Below, piece after piece: positions 8,052 through 17,761 of a DNA stretch of 46,563 nt; the stretch's first letter is position 1, and every line of letters starts with the position of its first letter. Origin of the DNA: Zarea fungicola (lineage: Eukaryota > Ascomycota > Sordariomycetes > Hypocreales > Cordycipitaceae); assembly GCA_900169235.1 (NCBI GenBank), contig FWCC01000281.1, positions 1 to 46,563 on the forward strand, written 5' to 3'. A program made the translations under genes and the position numbers. The notes below the pieces were generated by a model that searched no databases, had not been told where the DNA came from, and worked only from the letters and a program-made list of their open reading frames with translations.

Positions 8052-10018
8052 CTAAATGAACCCAGTGAGAGCCCTGGCACTTTTGCGCTGATGGGTGCGC
8101 TCCACCACATGCACCGCCCGCCTCGCGGAACGACCAGTGTCCAAGACATGTCCCTCCGGCTTCCGCAGTTTCGTAGTCTTTGGCGGCGGTGGCGGTGGCG
8201 GTATAGGCGTCCCCTTTTGCTGCTCGCCGGATTCCAGCGATGGTTCTTCCCTTAAATCTCCTCGAAGGCGAATGTGCGGCTGGTAGTCGAGCTCGAAGTA
8301 CTTCGAGCGACGCGGGTGGGTTGACACCATGTTATTCACGGCATGCCGGAAATCAATATCGCCAGACACTGTTTAAATTAGATACATGGTGTCCCAAATC
8401 AAAGCAACACTTACCGGCAATCCCGCATTCACCTGGGTGGCAGTTTAAGTAGTAATGCAAATTGTGTTCTAGATGCGTGTGCCAGTCATCTTTATAAATT
8501 TTGCAGTTCTCTTGGTTTAATTCAAGCTCTCCTAATGCTGGAGTAAATATAAAAAATTTCAATCGATTCTACTAGAGTTAGGTCTGTGCTTTTATAAAAC
8601 TATGTTTAACTGACCTTGGCCTTCTCCGTATCTAATAGCCGCTCCACGACTTCTTTGATGCAGTCGACATCCGGAGGGGTTAGAAACACCCAGAAAAGAT
8701 TTATCGATGTTGTTTTGTCGTTATGCATATGCGGTGGTCGTAGAGATTTTGATTTTTGCAGCCTTAGCTGATCTCTTGTAGCAGAGTCGGACTCGTATCT
8801 CTCCAGCAACGCCTTCGCATGTGGCAGGACAGCGGCTATGCCATTGCCTTCCGCCACCAGTAGTACAGTACTAAAGTTGTGAAGCGCCAACTCGCGACCG
8901 TACGGCCCTTCCACGTAGACTCCACAACCGTTTTTTAAGGAAGGCAGGAGCGATTTGTGATGCTCAACTAGGAATGTCAGTCGCTTCATATAGCGCGAGT
9001 TCCTACTCCAGCCTTGCCCAGCATTGTGTGGCTCCCAGTCAAACACGGTCATGGGTTCACCGCGAAGGCGTCGCAGTCCCGACTCATGGAAGTGTAGATA
9101 GAAATACGCGCCGGGGTGCACAAGAGTGGCCCGGGATAACGGAACACTGACGAGGGACGCACTCGCCAGTTTGCTAACATCTGCAGCGCTTCGTTGCGAG
9201 CGACAGAAGCAATGTAGGGATCCCGCGGCCCACGCTAGTATCGCGGCGGTCAGTGGTATCTTTGAATCTAGTGATACACTCCAGGATCTGTAAATCCAAA
9301 GGTGTAGGAACAGAAACAGAACAGTCACGGAAACAAAAATCAGATGGACACCTGCGAAAAGCGCCATGTGCATTCTCCTTACCCAGAGCAGGGACGAGAG
9401 TGTTAGCAGCGGAATAGTAATAAACACCTGTGATGCTATGTTAATAATAGCTTTTTTTCTTCATTTCTGGGAGGTGGTACTTGCCACTAAGCCACACGTC
9501 GCCTGAACAGTCCGCGGCATCCCGGTGTGAAGTACGATTGCTGAGTGCACAAGCGCCTCGATAAAAGATATCCGAGCAAACCATTTATGAGCAAAGTTGT
9601 GCTGCTGGTATGAGAGATTGAGTGCCTCGATCAGGATCCGCGTGCGCCCGCTGAGTATGGCAGGAACGAGGTTTACCGTACTGGACACAGCGGAACGCCT
9701 GCTTATCTCGGCGGTCTCCTTTGGCGCAAATATGAGAAAAGCATTTGCGCCAATGTAGAGTAGAAGCAGCAGGTAGCGTATTGGGCAGACATGCTCGTTA
9801 TCCCAAACGTGCAACAATTGTTCCAGCAGCGTAGGGCTCGTGCGACGATTATCGCCAGAGAGTGTTTTTTCGAAGCGTCGAAACACCACGCGTAGCAGCC
9901 AAGCAGGCCATCGCAGGAGTATAACAATAAAGGCACAGCCAAAGAAAGAAATCACAGCAATATTCGCCGCATTCAAAGTCATCTTGTCCTCATGGAGCAT
10001 CACATAATTGTTGTTCAT
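8052..10018 (-). CDS. Ferric/metallo-reductase (FRE-type, NADPH oxidase superfamily)
   Basis: Four exons join in frame to 605 residues: 10018-9485, 9427-8615, 8568-8415, 8368-8052. Introns are 57, 46 and 46 nt; the first uses a GC donor (GCAAGT...CACAG). Exon 1 carries TM helices and the heme-region motif QQHNFAHKWFARISFIEALV; exon 2 has the second heme pair in VHLIFVSVTVLFLFLHLW, an FAD-domain strand HPGAYFYLHF and an NAD-binding stretch EGPYG...LLVAEGNGIAAVLPHAKA; exon 4 has VSGDIDFRHAVNNMV and FELDYQP near the C-terminus. The usual HPF triplet of the flavin site appears as EPM. These enzymes pass electrons from NADPH through FAD and two hemes to extracellular Fe(III) or Cu(II). C-terminal Pro-rich extension (8 prolines). 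Confidence 0.82.
9428..9484 (-). other. Candidate GC-AG intron in the ferric reductase gene
   Basis: Splicing GTG|GCAAGT...TTAAC...CACAG|GTG joins exons 1 and 2 in phase 0 and restores the helix CGLVVFITIPLLTLSS. The nearest GT donor giving the same frame (GTGGCA) is much weaker, so the rare GC donor is preferred. Confidence 0.5.
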
Positions 10019-10187
10019 GATACGGCTTCATCGTGCTGGGTAACAAGTCGCACCTACACTTGCCGATTTGTGTAAGTCGAAAGCGATTTTCGGAAAGACG
10101 GTTTAGCAAATCAGATTATGCAGGTATTTTTTAGACTGGCCAATCTAAGTCGGCTTGCTAGCCATGCCCCGTACAGAAGTACCATCC

Positions 10188-10500
10188 CCCTGTACTACTA
10201 GTCCGTGAATGGTCAATGCCCCCTGTACCACGTCAGTGGACTGGTCCGTACCTCCTGTACCCCGTCAGTGGACTAGTCCGTACCTCCTATACCCCGTCNN
10301 NNNNNNNNNNNNNNNNNNNNNNNNNNNNNNNNNNNNNNNNNNNNNNNNNNNNNNNNNNNNNNNNNNNNNNNNNNNNNNCCTGTACCCCGTCAGTGGACTG
10401 GCCCATACCTCCTGTACCCCGTCAGTAGACTCCGTACCCCGTACCGCCTCCCCGTCAGTGGACTGGTCCGTACCAGTAGCCCGATTGATGGACTTAATAC
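10188..10500. repeat. 32-bp minisatellite with an assembly gap
   Basis: Tandem units spaced exactly 32 bp at 10222, 10254 and 10286 share the core CCGTCAGTGGACTGGTCCG; further, more degenerate units follow at 10379-10470. Eighty N at 10299-10378 interrupt the array, so the true copy number is unknown. It lies in the intergenic space upstream of the ferric reductase gene. Confidence 0.85.
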
Positions 10501-11211
10501 CCCTTGTACAGTACCCTGCCTCCAAATTACGAATGGACTGGTCAGATACCCAGGACAAACCCCAATAGCTACGGACTCTATCAGCAACCCCTTCCCCAGC
10601 CATTGCTGGTCAAAACCACCAATGGCAAAAACGCTGTAATGATTCTAGAGGTTAGCTTACATTGCACCCTGCCGTAGTATAGCACGAACCAATGGGGCCC
10701 GCCAGGCGACATCAGTGCAACTGACTGAGCTCGTCACAGAGACTGTCCATTTTTGTATTTTGAAACGACTACTTCTATGAGTATACCAACAGACGCCAGC
10801 AATATAAACCCTTCTATAAAGATTTTGGTTAGAAAACGACAAGACATGCTGTAAAAATGTGATATGCGACAAGGCCTAGTTCCTTTTAAATGTTGACATT
10901 GGAAGGAGCAGCACATGTTTTATGCGAAAGAAGAATAACAATGTACTTGACTTAAAGGTGATGGCGGGACCAATTTACTATTTCACTCACAGGACAGCCC
11001 GTTTAGCAGTATAGAACGAGGCTAGTCTAAACGTGCAAAATCTTGTTTACAGTTCTAAGGATTACAGATCCAAGGTCAGGTAGCAGTATATTAGAAGCAG
11101 CTTCCTAATTCCGCATCTCCTGTTACAATTTTCATATAACTGTCAAAGAATTATAAAACATGGAATTGACGAAAATTCATTAACTTCTCCTTATCTCGTC
11201 CTCCACACGCA
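10501..11211. other. Intergenic region before the DUF3723 gene
   Basis: No convincing gene. A short minus-strand frame at 10734-10916 contains one hydrophobic segment but lacks support. A TATA-like TTATAAAAC lies near 11151, about 60 nt before the ATG at 11212. Confidence 0.4.
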
Positions 11212-14200
11212 ATGGATTTTATAGGTATTGTTGAGGTTCCAATTGCTCGATTGCTCTTTGTGGAGGGGAGCGGTCAAAGGCTATTTAATAAAGCGCATCA
11301 AAACCACCTCACAGACCTTTTTCGGGATACCGAGGCAGACCACACAAACGCGAGGCATCTCATTGATGGATATCTAGATGGAACCGACGCAGAGTCAATT
11401 CTTCAAGAAGCTGGGCTCTCTTCTCAGCAGATAAGACAGCTGAATTTTGACGGCAGAAATCCCGTCCTTAATGCTACTGTGCGTTATACTCATGGCCAGC
11501 ACCGTGTTGAGGCAGCTAGAGTCCTAGACGCAAGAGCACGATGGACAGTGAGGCTCTACCGGACCGACATAATGCGCCTATCATCGACTCCGGCGGTGCG
11601 AAAACAAACTGAGCAGTATCAGCATGAAATGTCTTATTCCGATGGCCATATATATTCCAAACTGAGGCATTACCCACGTGACACATATTTCTATAACATG
11701 TGGTATCACAGATTATCAGAAAATAAACAGATTGGATTGCAAAATATTGACAAAAGGGTCGGGATTGCTCTAGCGCTCAACAAGCTTATTCGTATACCAG
11801 CCTTACTTGACGAGCTTCTCTTGACTAGTTTTCAAAAATTCATGACCTTACGGCTTGATCATGAGGTCCTTAGAGGCATTGAAAAACTACATGCCGAGTT
11901 TTCCAGACTGGCCGGTGGTAATATGACTATTTTGCAACAAATGGACAAGAAAACACTTGCTGCAGTCGCAGGTCGTGCCCCTGGCATCCACCACGACGAT
12001 CACCAGTTCATTGATATCGCCTTTAGTTCAGGACATTTGTTCCCAAGCTTGCACAATCCAGCGGAACGCGACAGCTTGAAACGTCGTGTGCAGCAGACAG
12101 TTGGCTTCATACCTAGTCTTTTGTCCTTGCAATCTAATCTTGGCTTTTTGGGTATTGCAGCTAAGATAATATGGGACTACCTCCTACCAAGAACTCTAAG
12201 ACGGAAAGCCAGGGATTGCCGGCTCTCGCTGCGGACTATCTTGCAATACTGTTGGGAGAAGGAAACATCCCCATATGTCGAGATCCGCGAGGGAGAGTTT
12301 GCATTGGCGTCCGGACCACCTTGTTTTGACCTTGTTTATGTACAAATTTTTCTCTCAGCCCTCCGTCAATTTCCATACCTGTGCTGCGTGGTGCCGAAGG
12401 TGGAAAGGGGGGAAAAGCTTCGCTACGCCATAGATCCTCACCACGTGGCCCAATTCTGTCGACGTGCCAAGTTCCTCGGCATCAAAACGGACATTATAGA
12501 CGAAAATATCAAGGCCTTTGCTCCTCGAGTCGGGCACAAAGAAAGGTGTCAATTTCAACCGCATGAGGAGTCAGAGGTTCTGGCACGGCTAGACAGCCGC
12601 TGGGGCAGGCCAACTACAAGCATCTATACGATAATCCGGCGTAAAGGATTCCTTCCCACTATATTAGACAAAAGTGAAAATTTGCATTTGGGGGCAATTC
12701 CGCTGCTACGGAACACCATAGTTTGGTTCTTTCGCGTGCCGTCATTTAGCATTGAGCTTCCACAGGTCGTCCACTCTATAAATCTGCAGCAGATTCAACC
12801 TCAGCACCAACCTTATCAATCACAGCAACATTATCACCCTCAGTATCCTTATCAACCCCAGCATCAACATCAAACTCAGCATCAGTATCAAACTCAGTAT
12901 CAACATCAACCTCGGCATTCTCCTGAACGGCTAGGCCTCATCATAGAGGAGTCTGATATGGATATCGATTCTCGGTCAGACCTTATCATAGAGGGATCTG
13001 ATATGGATATCGATTCTCGGTCAGACGAAAAGAGCGGGTCTGATGTCTCTATGCAGGATATCGACATCGATGACGCCGCGGTTCAAGTCGCGACGGATCT
13101 GACGGCCACCGCCTCACCAACATCTATAAGCTACAATCCGGTGCAAAATTTTTCCCCTCCTCTTAATGCACAAGATGGCAGATATGATACGGGTACAGCA
13201 CGGTTGGCAAGGGTGCAAGGCATAGCCAACGCCCAGGCATCGCGAGTGGAGGCAGAACCCGATCGGGACTCTCTTGAGCCAGCCCGTCAGTCCAGGAGCT
13301 TGATACGCAGTACTAGTGCTATCCGCTCCCCACTCAGACATCCACGTCCTCTATCGTCGCAGCTTCATATAGGGCGATGGGACGGTGAACAGGGTAGACT
13401 GCCTCATATCTCGACGGGAGAGTCTGCGATGACGCCGCCACAACAGAGCTCGGTTTATGAGAGCGGAGATTTGAATTGGAGCTTGGCTTCCTTTCCAACA
13501 TCTCCTAATCAGCAAAGTTCCAGCCTAATAGCGGGATTAACTTGGCATCAAACGAGCGACCGCTTCTCTGGTGATACTCTTCTCACTTCAGTCAACCTTC
13601 CCGAATCTGCCCTTCCACTGTCGATCGGTACCACCCCTAGACGCCTATCTGATATCCCTACAACCTTCACACCCATTTTGACAGGTACCAGCGACGGCCA
13701 AAGCGGAATGTCGCTGGAACGGTCCTCTTACCACCACGGCGGCTCGTCTTTGCAGGCCATCAGCAACCGCGAAAGCGGGACATCGCTTGAGCGGTCGTCT
13801 TACATGAGCAACTTGTCTCCACAAGCACCTATAATTAGCGAAAGCGGAATGTCGCTAGAACGGTCCTCTAATGGCTACTCACCTTTGCCTGCCATCAGCG
13901 ACCGCCAAAACGGGATATCGCTGGAACAGTCATCTTACCACCATAGCAACTCGCCTTGGCAAGTCATCAGCGACCGCCAAAGCGGGACATCGCAGGAGCG
14001 GTCCTCTTACTGCATTAGCAACTTGTCTTCGCAAGCACCGATACTAGGAATAAGCGACCGCCGAAGTGGAACGTCGCTAGAACGGTTCTCATACTACCAT
14101 GGCAACTTGCCTTCGCAAGACAACGACGCACGTTCCCCAATCAGTGGGTCTACGGCCACTCGTTCTGCTTATACAGCCCAGCTCCCATCCTTTAATAGAC

Positions 14201-14259
14201 ACCTGTGGCAGGGTTTTGAAGATAGTGATGATGACCTTGAATCTGTAAACATTAATTAG
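11212..14259 (+). CDS. DUF3723 family protein with repetitive C-terminal half
   Basis: 1015 residues, one exon. Residues 1-500 match the pattern of fungal DUF3723: a ParB-like core ATVRYTHGQHRVEAARVL (88-105), WTVRLYRTD, then SDGHIYSKLRHY and NMWYHRLSENKQ, and an ALNKLIRIPALLDEL helix. The rest is low-complexity: a His/Gln/Tyr stretch (QHQHQTQHQYQTQYQHQ), a duplicated acidic SDMDIDSRSD, and six diverged copies of a roughly 30-residue unit with the core SGTSLERSSY. Biochemical function is not known; the HGQHR motif recalls nucleic-acid-linked ParB/sulfiredoxin folds. DUF3723 genes are recurrent Starship cargo. No frame damage is seen. Confidence 0.82.
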   Translation: MDFIGIVEVPIARLLFVEGSGQRLFNKAHQNHLTDLFRDTEADHTNARHLIDGYLDGTDAESILQEAGLSSQQIRQLNFDGRNPVLNATVRYTHGQHRVEAARVLDARARWTVRLYRTDIMRLSSTPAVRKQTEQYQHEMSYSDGHIYSKLRHYPRDTYFYNMWYHRLSENKQIGLQNIDKRVGIALALNKLIRIPALLDELLLTSFQKFMTLRLDHEVLRGIEKLHAEFSRLAGGNMTILQQMDKKTLAAVAGRAPGIHHDDHQFIDIAFSSGHLFPSLHNPAERDSLKRRVQQTVGFIPSLLSLQSNLGFLGIAAKIIWDYLLPRTLRRKARDCRLSLRTILQYCWEKETSPYVEIREGEFALASGPPCFDLVYVQIFLSALRQFPYLCCVVPKVERGEKLRYAIDPHHVAQFCRRAKFLGIKTDIIDENIKAFAPRVGHKERCQFQPHEESEVLARLDSRWGRPTTSIYTIIRRKGFLPTILDKSENLHLGAIPLLRNTIVWFFRVPSFSIELPQVVHSINLQQIQPQHQPYQSQQHYHPQYPYQPQHQHQTQHQYQTQYQHQPRHSPERLGLIIEESDMDIDSRSDLIIEGSDMDIDSRSDEKSGSDVSMQDIDIDDAAVQVATDLTATASPTSISYNPVQNFSPPLNAQDGRYDTGTARLARVQGIANAQASRVEAEPDRDSLEPARQSRSLIRSTSAIRSPLRHPRPLSSQLHIGRWDGEQGRLPHISTGESAMTPPQQSSVYESGDLNWSLASFPTSPNQQSSSLIAGLTWHQTSDRFSGDTLLTSVNLPESALPLSIGTTPRRLSDIPTTFTPILTGTSDGQSGMSLERSSYHHGGSSLQAISNRESGTSLERSSYMSNLSPQAPIISESGMSLERSSNGYSPLPAISDRQNGISLEQSSYHHSNSPWQVISDRQSGTSQERSSYCISNLSSQAPILGISDRRSGTSLERFSYYHGNLPSQDNDARSPISGSTATRSAYTAQLPSFNRHLWQGFEDSDDDLESVNIN

Positions 14260-14964
14260 CAGTTTGGGAATATTTTCATTGATAGGTCCGCAGCTGGAAA
14301 TTCTCGCCAATGGGCAACATGTTAGCACCCACAGCAATCACATGCACTAAGCTAGGTCTGGACCTTAGTTAAATCTTTGCTGCTACCTATATATAATTGA
14401 ACATAGGAGGTTATTTGAATTCGGGACGTCACTGGTAAAATGATGACGAAACTCTTGGCATTGATAAGCCAGCTTACATCACGTGCATGCATTCAATCTA
14501 CAACAACTAATATTGTGTAACGAACTAGTAATTTTCTATCTAGTTAAGCCACTTATAAGTAGTTGCAGATAGATGCTATTTGTTGTCTATAACGAAGTTA
14601 CAAGTTATAAGCTATAATTTTCTGTCTAGTTGATGCTCGAATAGTATCAATGCTAATCTTTTGCTAGTTGGCGTATCAGTTATGGACAGTTGTTACATCG
14701 TCAAGATATATATAGGGTAGGTTGCCGCGCTGTCAAAAAAGGGTCCTGCTACTGTGGGTCTGATAATCGACCAATCATGATGCGGATGCTGGAGCAAAAT
14801 CGTCCATGTCTCTCGCTTTGTTCCAGTCTCGCTTCTCTGATTGGTTGGAGCCAAGACCCACCCCTCTTGCCACCCAAAGCATCGCGCAAACCGTCCGTCC
14901 ATAGTCAACGCTAACCTTGCTCATCAACAATAGGCCAAGTTCTCTCTGATCCGCCAGCCCCATC
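14260..14964. other. AT-rich intergenic region, promoter of the JmjC gene
   Basis: No gene seen. A motif AATTTTCTATCTAGTT recurs as AATTTTCTGTCTAGTT (around 14531 and 14616), with TTATAAGTAGTTG and TTATAAGCTATAA nearby. TATATATAGGG at about 14706 could be a distal TATA element for the gene at 14965. Confidence 0.35.
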
Positions 14965-16998
14965 ATGGCACTAGTACGTGTCCGAGTCACGATGAAGGAT
15001 CTTCATGATTCCTTTCTTCGGTTTGAACCAGACTCTCTATCGCCCAGTCAGATTCAAATTATCAATGATATTGGCGCGAAACTGGCCGAGATTACCCAAC
15101 TGCTAGTACAGCTTGATGGCAACAGAGAATCTAATGTGCAGGGCACCCAAGTCGGCAAGGAGACTGCGCGTCCAGATCTGAACGCACAAACGCCGATCAT
15201 TTCCCCAGATCCTGTATTACCCACATACCAAGCCTTGGGTAACGGGACTGTTCCACACTGCACGCCTGTGGTCGCCGTATCCGATGCGACTACCCCACAA
15301 CCAAGTCCACCGACGATCGAGCCAATCCCTATTGACACCCCACGACCGTCGTCGGCCATTGACTCCGTTCCAGCTCTATCTTGTCCCATTGATGAATGGC
15401 GAGAGTTCCCCCAGGTTCTTAACCGAGCCAGCCAACTTGGTGCAGAGGAATTCGGCGCGTTTAAGGTGGCCCTCGATGTGGCAAAATCATGGCAGTTGCG
15501 TCGGCAAGGCCATGTCCCGTGTAATGGGTACGCGGCGGAACCAAACGCTAATGGAACATTCCGAATTTTCAGAAAAGATACGAGACAGAAGCTTTTGTGG
15601 TCAGAAACGCCAACAGCAGATGTCGAATCAATCCTGCAAGAGCAAATGAATCGCCTGAAAAACGGAATACCGGGGGTTTTCTACCGAACAGACGTACGAG
15701 CAGCGACAAGGACGCAACGCCTTTCCGCAGGGCTCATCTCTGATAGCCTGGTCTGGCCTCTACGAGGAGACAAACTCACGGAGACCAAACACAGTATTCC
15801 TGGCATTCATACACCCTATTTTTATCAGTCCGGATCTGCTCCTGGAGCTGTCTTTGCGATGCATATCGAGGACGCGAAGCTTTACTCAATTAACATTCTA
15901 CACAAGGGGAGAAAAATCTGGATAATCATCCCGCCACGAGCTCGGCGTCAGTTTGAGGAACGTTTGCGGGAGGACAATCCAGATGCTAGCGGCTGTTCTC
16001 AGTTCGTACGGCACCTGAGCATCTTTATACCTGTGTCGAAGTTGACGGAATGGGAGATCCCTTTCTTCGTTATCGACCAGCGGGCGGGCGATGCGATTGT
16101 AACTTTTGAGGATACATACCACGAAGGATTCTGTGTTGGCCCTACCGCCGCCGAGGCAGTCAACTATGCCGCCAAAGACTGGACCGTCAAGGGCTATGTG
16201 TTTTGCAGCCGCTTCTGCCCTAAGCCTCACATCAATGAAATAGATCTTACTATTCCTGCCACTGATACACAAAGTGCGAGCACGCCAGCCGTTTGCCGGA
16301 AGCTTGCAGCGCGCCGTCGTGGCCGTGCGCCAGGAGCACGCCGTGGGCAGCATACAAAAGTGGCCCCCAATGTTCAGGATGTACAGCCAGTATTTTCTTG
16401 TTCCGATTCCATGCTGTACCCGTTCGCAGATGAGAAGTATCAACAAGCACTAAACGATATGGCCAGTATCCAAGTACCACAGAAAGCAAGGATCATACAA
16501 CTGATTATGCAGTGTTCCGCCCAATGCCATCACGAAGCCGCCATTGACTACGGCCCATCAGAGACTGAGAAGGTGATATCCCGCGTTGTCAAGACCCGCC
16601 AAAATGTTGCGCAGTATACGATCGCCTTGCGTCATGATTACATGAAGCTAGCATCAATATTTGCCGCAGAAATAAATCGCGTCGCCGACCAAAGGCAGTA
16701 CGGCAAAGCCATACGTCGACGCGAGGCAAACTACGGCCTTAGATCGAGAAGAAAAAGAGGCAAGTCAGGAACCACACTGGCGCTCGAGTCAATGCTCGGA
16801 TGCAACACGGAAATGTCTCCATCAGATCTCTCGCGCTGTGTCAGATGGGGCAATTGCCTGACGGAACTCTGTGCTAAACTTGGCTCTCGCTGCCTGATGA
16901 CATTTCCTGGCATCAATTGCGCTGATTTAGCCGCGAGCTTGACGTCGGCAGAGTCCCATTTTCCCGACCTTCTACGACCCATCACACCTGAAGAGTAG
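14965..16998 (+). CDS. JmjC-domain Fe(II)/2-oxoglutarate oxygenase, KDM4-like core
   Basis: 677 residues, intronless. The JmjC fold spans about 275-410: IPGIHTPYFYQSG, FAMHIEDAKLYSINILHKG, IWIIIPP, GDAIVTFEDTYHEGFCVGP and EAVNYAAKDW. All key residues by alignment with KDM4 enzymes are present: iron ligands His300, Glu302 and His386, the 2-oxoglutarate lysine (Lys317) and Tyr285. There is no JmjN, PHD or Tudor domain; instead a Pro/Ser linker lies before the domain and basic stretches after it (RRRGRAPGARRGQ, RSRRKRGKS) that could bind nucleic acid or direct it to the nucleus. Family members demethylate histone lysines. The neighbours are DUF3723 and an ankyrin gene. Catalytically competent by inspection; substrate unknown. 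Confidence 0.82.
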   Translation: MALVRVRVTMKDLHDSFLRFEPDSLSPSQIQIINDIGAKLAEITQLLVQLDGNRESNVQGTQVGKETARPDLNAQTPIISPDPVLPTYQALGNGTVPHCTPVVAVSDATTPQPSPPTIEPIPIDTPRPSSAIDSVPALSCPIDEWREFPQVLNRASQLGAEEFGAFKVALDVAKSWQLRRQGHVPCNGYAAEPNANGTFRIFRKDTRQKLLWSETPTADVESILQEQMNRLKNGIPGVFYRTDVRAATRTQRLSAGLISDSLVWPLRGDKLTETKHSIPGIHTPYFYQSGSAPGAVFAMHIEDAKLYSINILHKGRKIWIIIPPRARRQFEERLREDNPDASGCSQFVRHLSIFIPVSKLTEWEIPFFVIDQRAGDAIVTFEDTYHEGFCVGPTAAEAVNYAAKDWTVKGYVFCSRFCPKPHINEIDLTIPATDTQSASTPAVCRKLAARRRGRAPGARRGQHTKVAPNVQDVQPVFSCSDSMLYPFADEKYQQALNDMASIQVPQKARIIQLIMQCSAQCHHEAAIDYGPSETEKVISRVVKTRQNVAQYTIALRHDYMKLASIFAAEINRVADQRQYGKAIRRREANYGLRSRRKRGKSGTTLALESMLGCNTEMSPSDLSRCVRWGNCLTELCAKLGSRCLMTFPGINCADLAASLTSAESHFPDLLRPITPEE

Positions 16999-17761
16999 GT
17001 TACCTGTCGACGTAACTTTCTATTCGCTGATAGTGAGCAGGTATCATGAGCTCGACGGTGGCCACCTAGAATATTTTATTAAATGGTATCAAATATTAAG
17101 GCCAGAGTTCATTAAGTAGGGAGAAACGCAAACTGCCCACCTTTATATCGATTATGGCAAGGAGGGTGCCACCACTAGCTACCGACAACTGCCGAATTAA
17201 TGCACATTGAATATATCAATAAAGATGTAAATAAACAGCTAAAAAGAGACTTGTAAACAAAGAAATTTACCTATAAATAGAGGTAGATATTTTTCTTTAG
17301 GTTATTTCTATTGTAGAATCAAGGACAGAATTCCCATCCCTGCGAGATAAACTCTAGAATTGCATTCTTATAGCCTCTATGAGCAGAGGAATCTACTAGC
17401 TTACACGAACTAGGGACTTCCTGTGGCCAGAAATAGGCATGCGGAGCTATGATGGGAGCTGCGGCGTCGAGCAGAGTGCTGCCAGTGCTCTCAGATCTTG
17501 CCCGGAGCTTGCAGAGAATGTAGCCGCAAGGCCTTGCAAGCCACAACGCGGGCTTTTGGTGGGCAACCTGCAGGAGAAGGGAGACACCACCTTGCTAAGG
17601 CAGGAAGAACGTTCTACGTACGGTGTGGCCGACAGTGCGCATACGGTACTCAGAGCCTGAAAGCGCCAACAAGAAGAACTCCTTCTCCTCGGATTTCCCT
17701 TCTACAACATTTTGTGCCCTGACCACAACTACTCATCCACCTTGCGGCAGCAAACAACAAT
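16999..17761. other. Intergenic region
   Basis: No gene I can support. AT-rich up to 17330, including CTATAAATAGAGG near 17271; moderately GC-rich afterwards with only short unsupported frames. The upstream region of the gene at 17762 lies here. Confidence 0.35.

Noticed and set aside
10734..10916. 60-residue minus-strand frame with one hydrophobic helix
   Set aside because: No similarity, no splice partners and next to a minisatellite; treated as chance.
15898..16446. 182-residue minus-strand frame inside the JmjC gene
   Set aside because: It is the shadow of the JmjC core, whose catalytic residues are on the plus strand.
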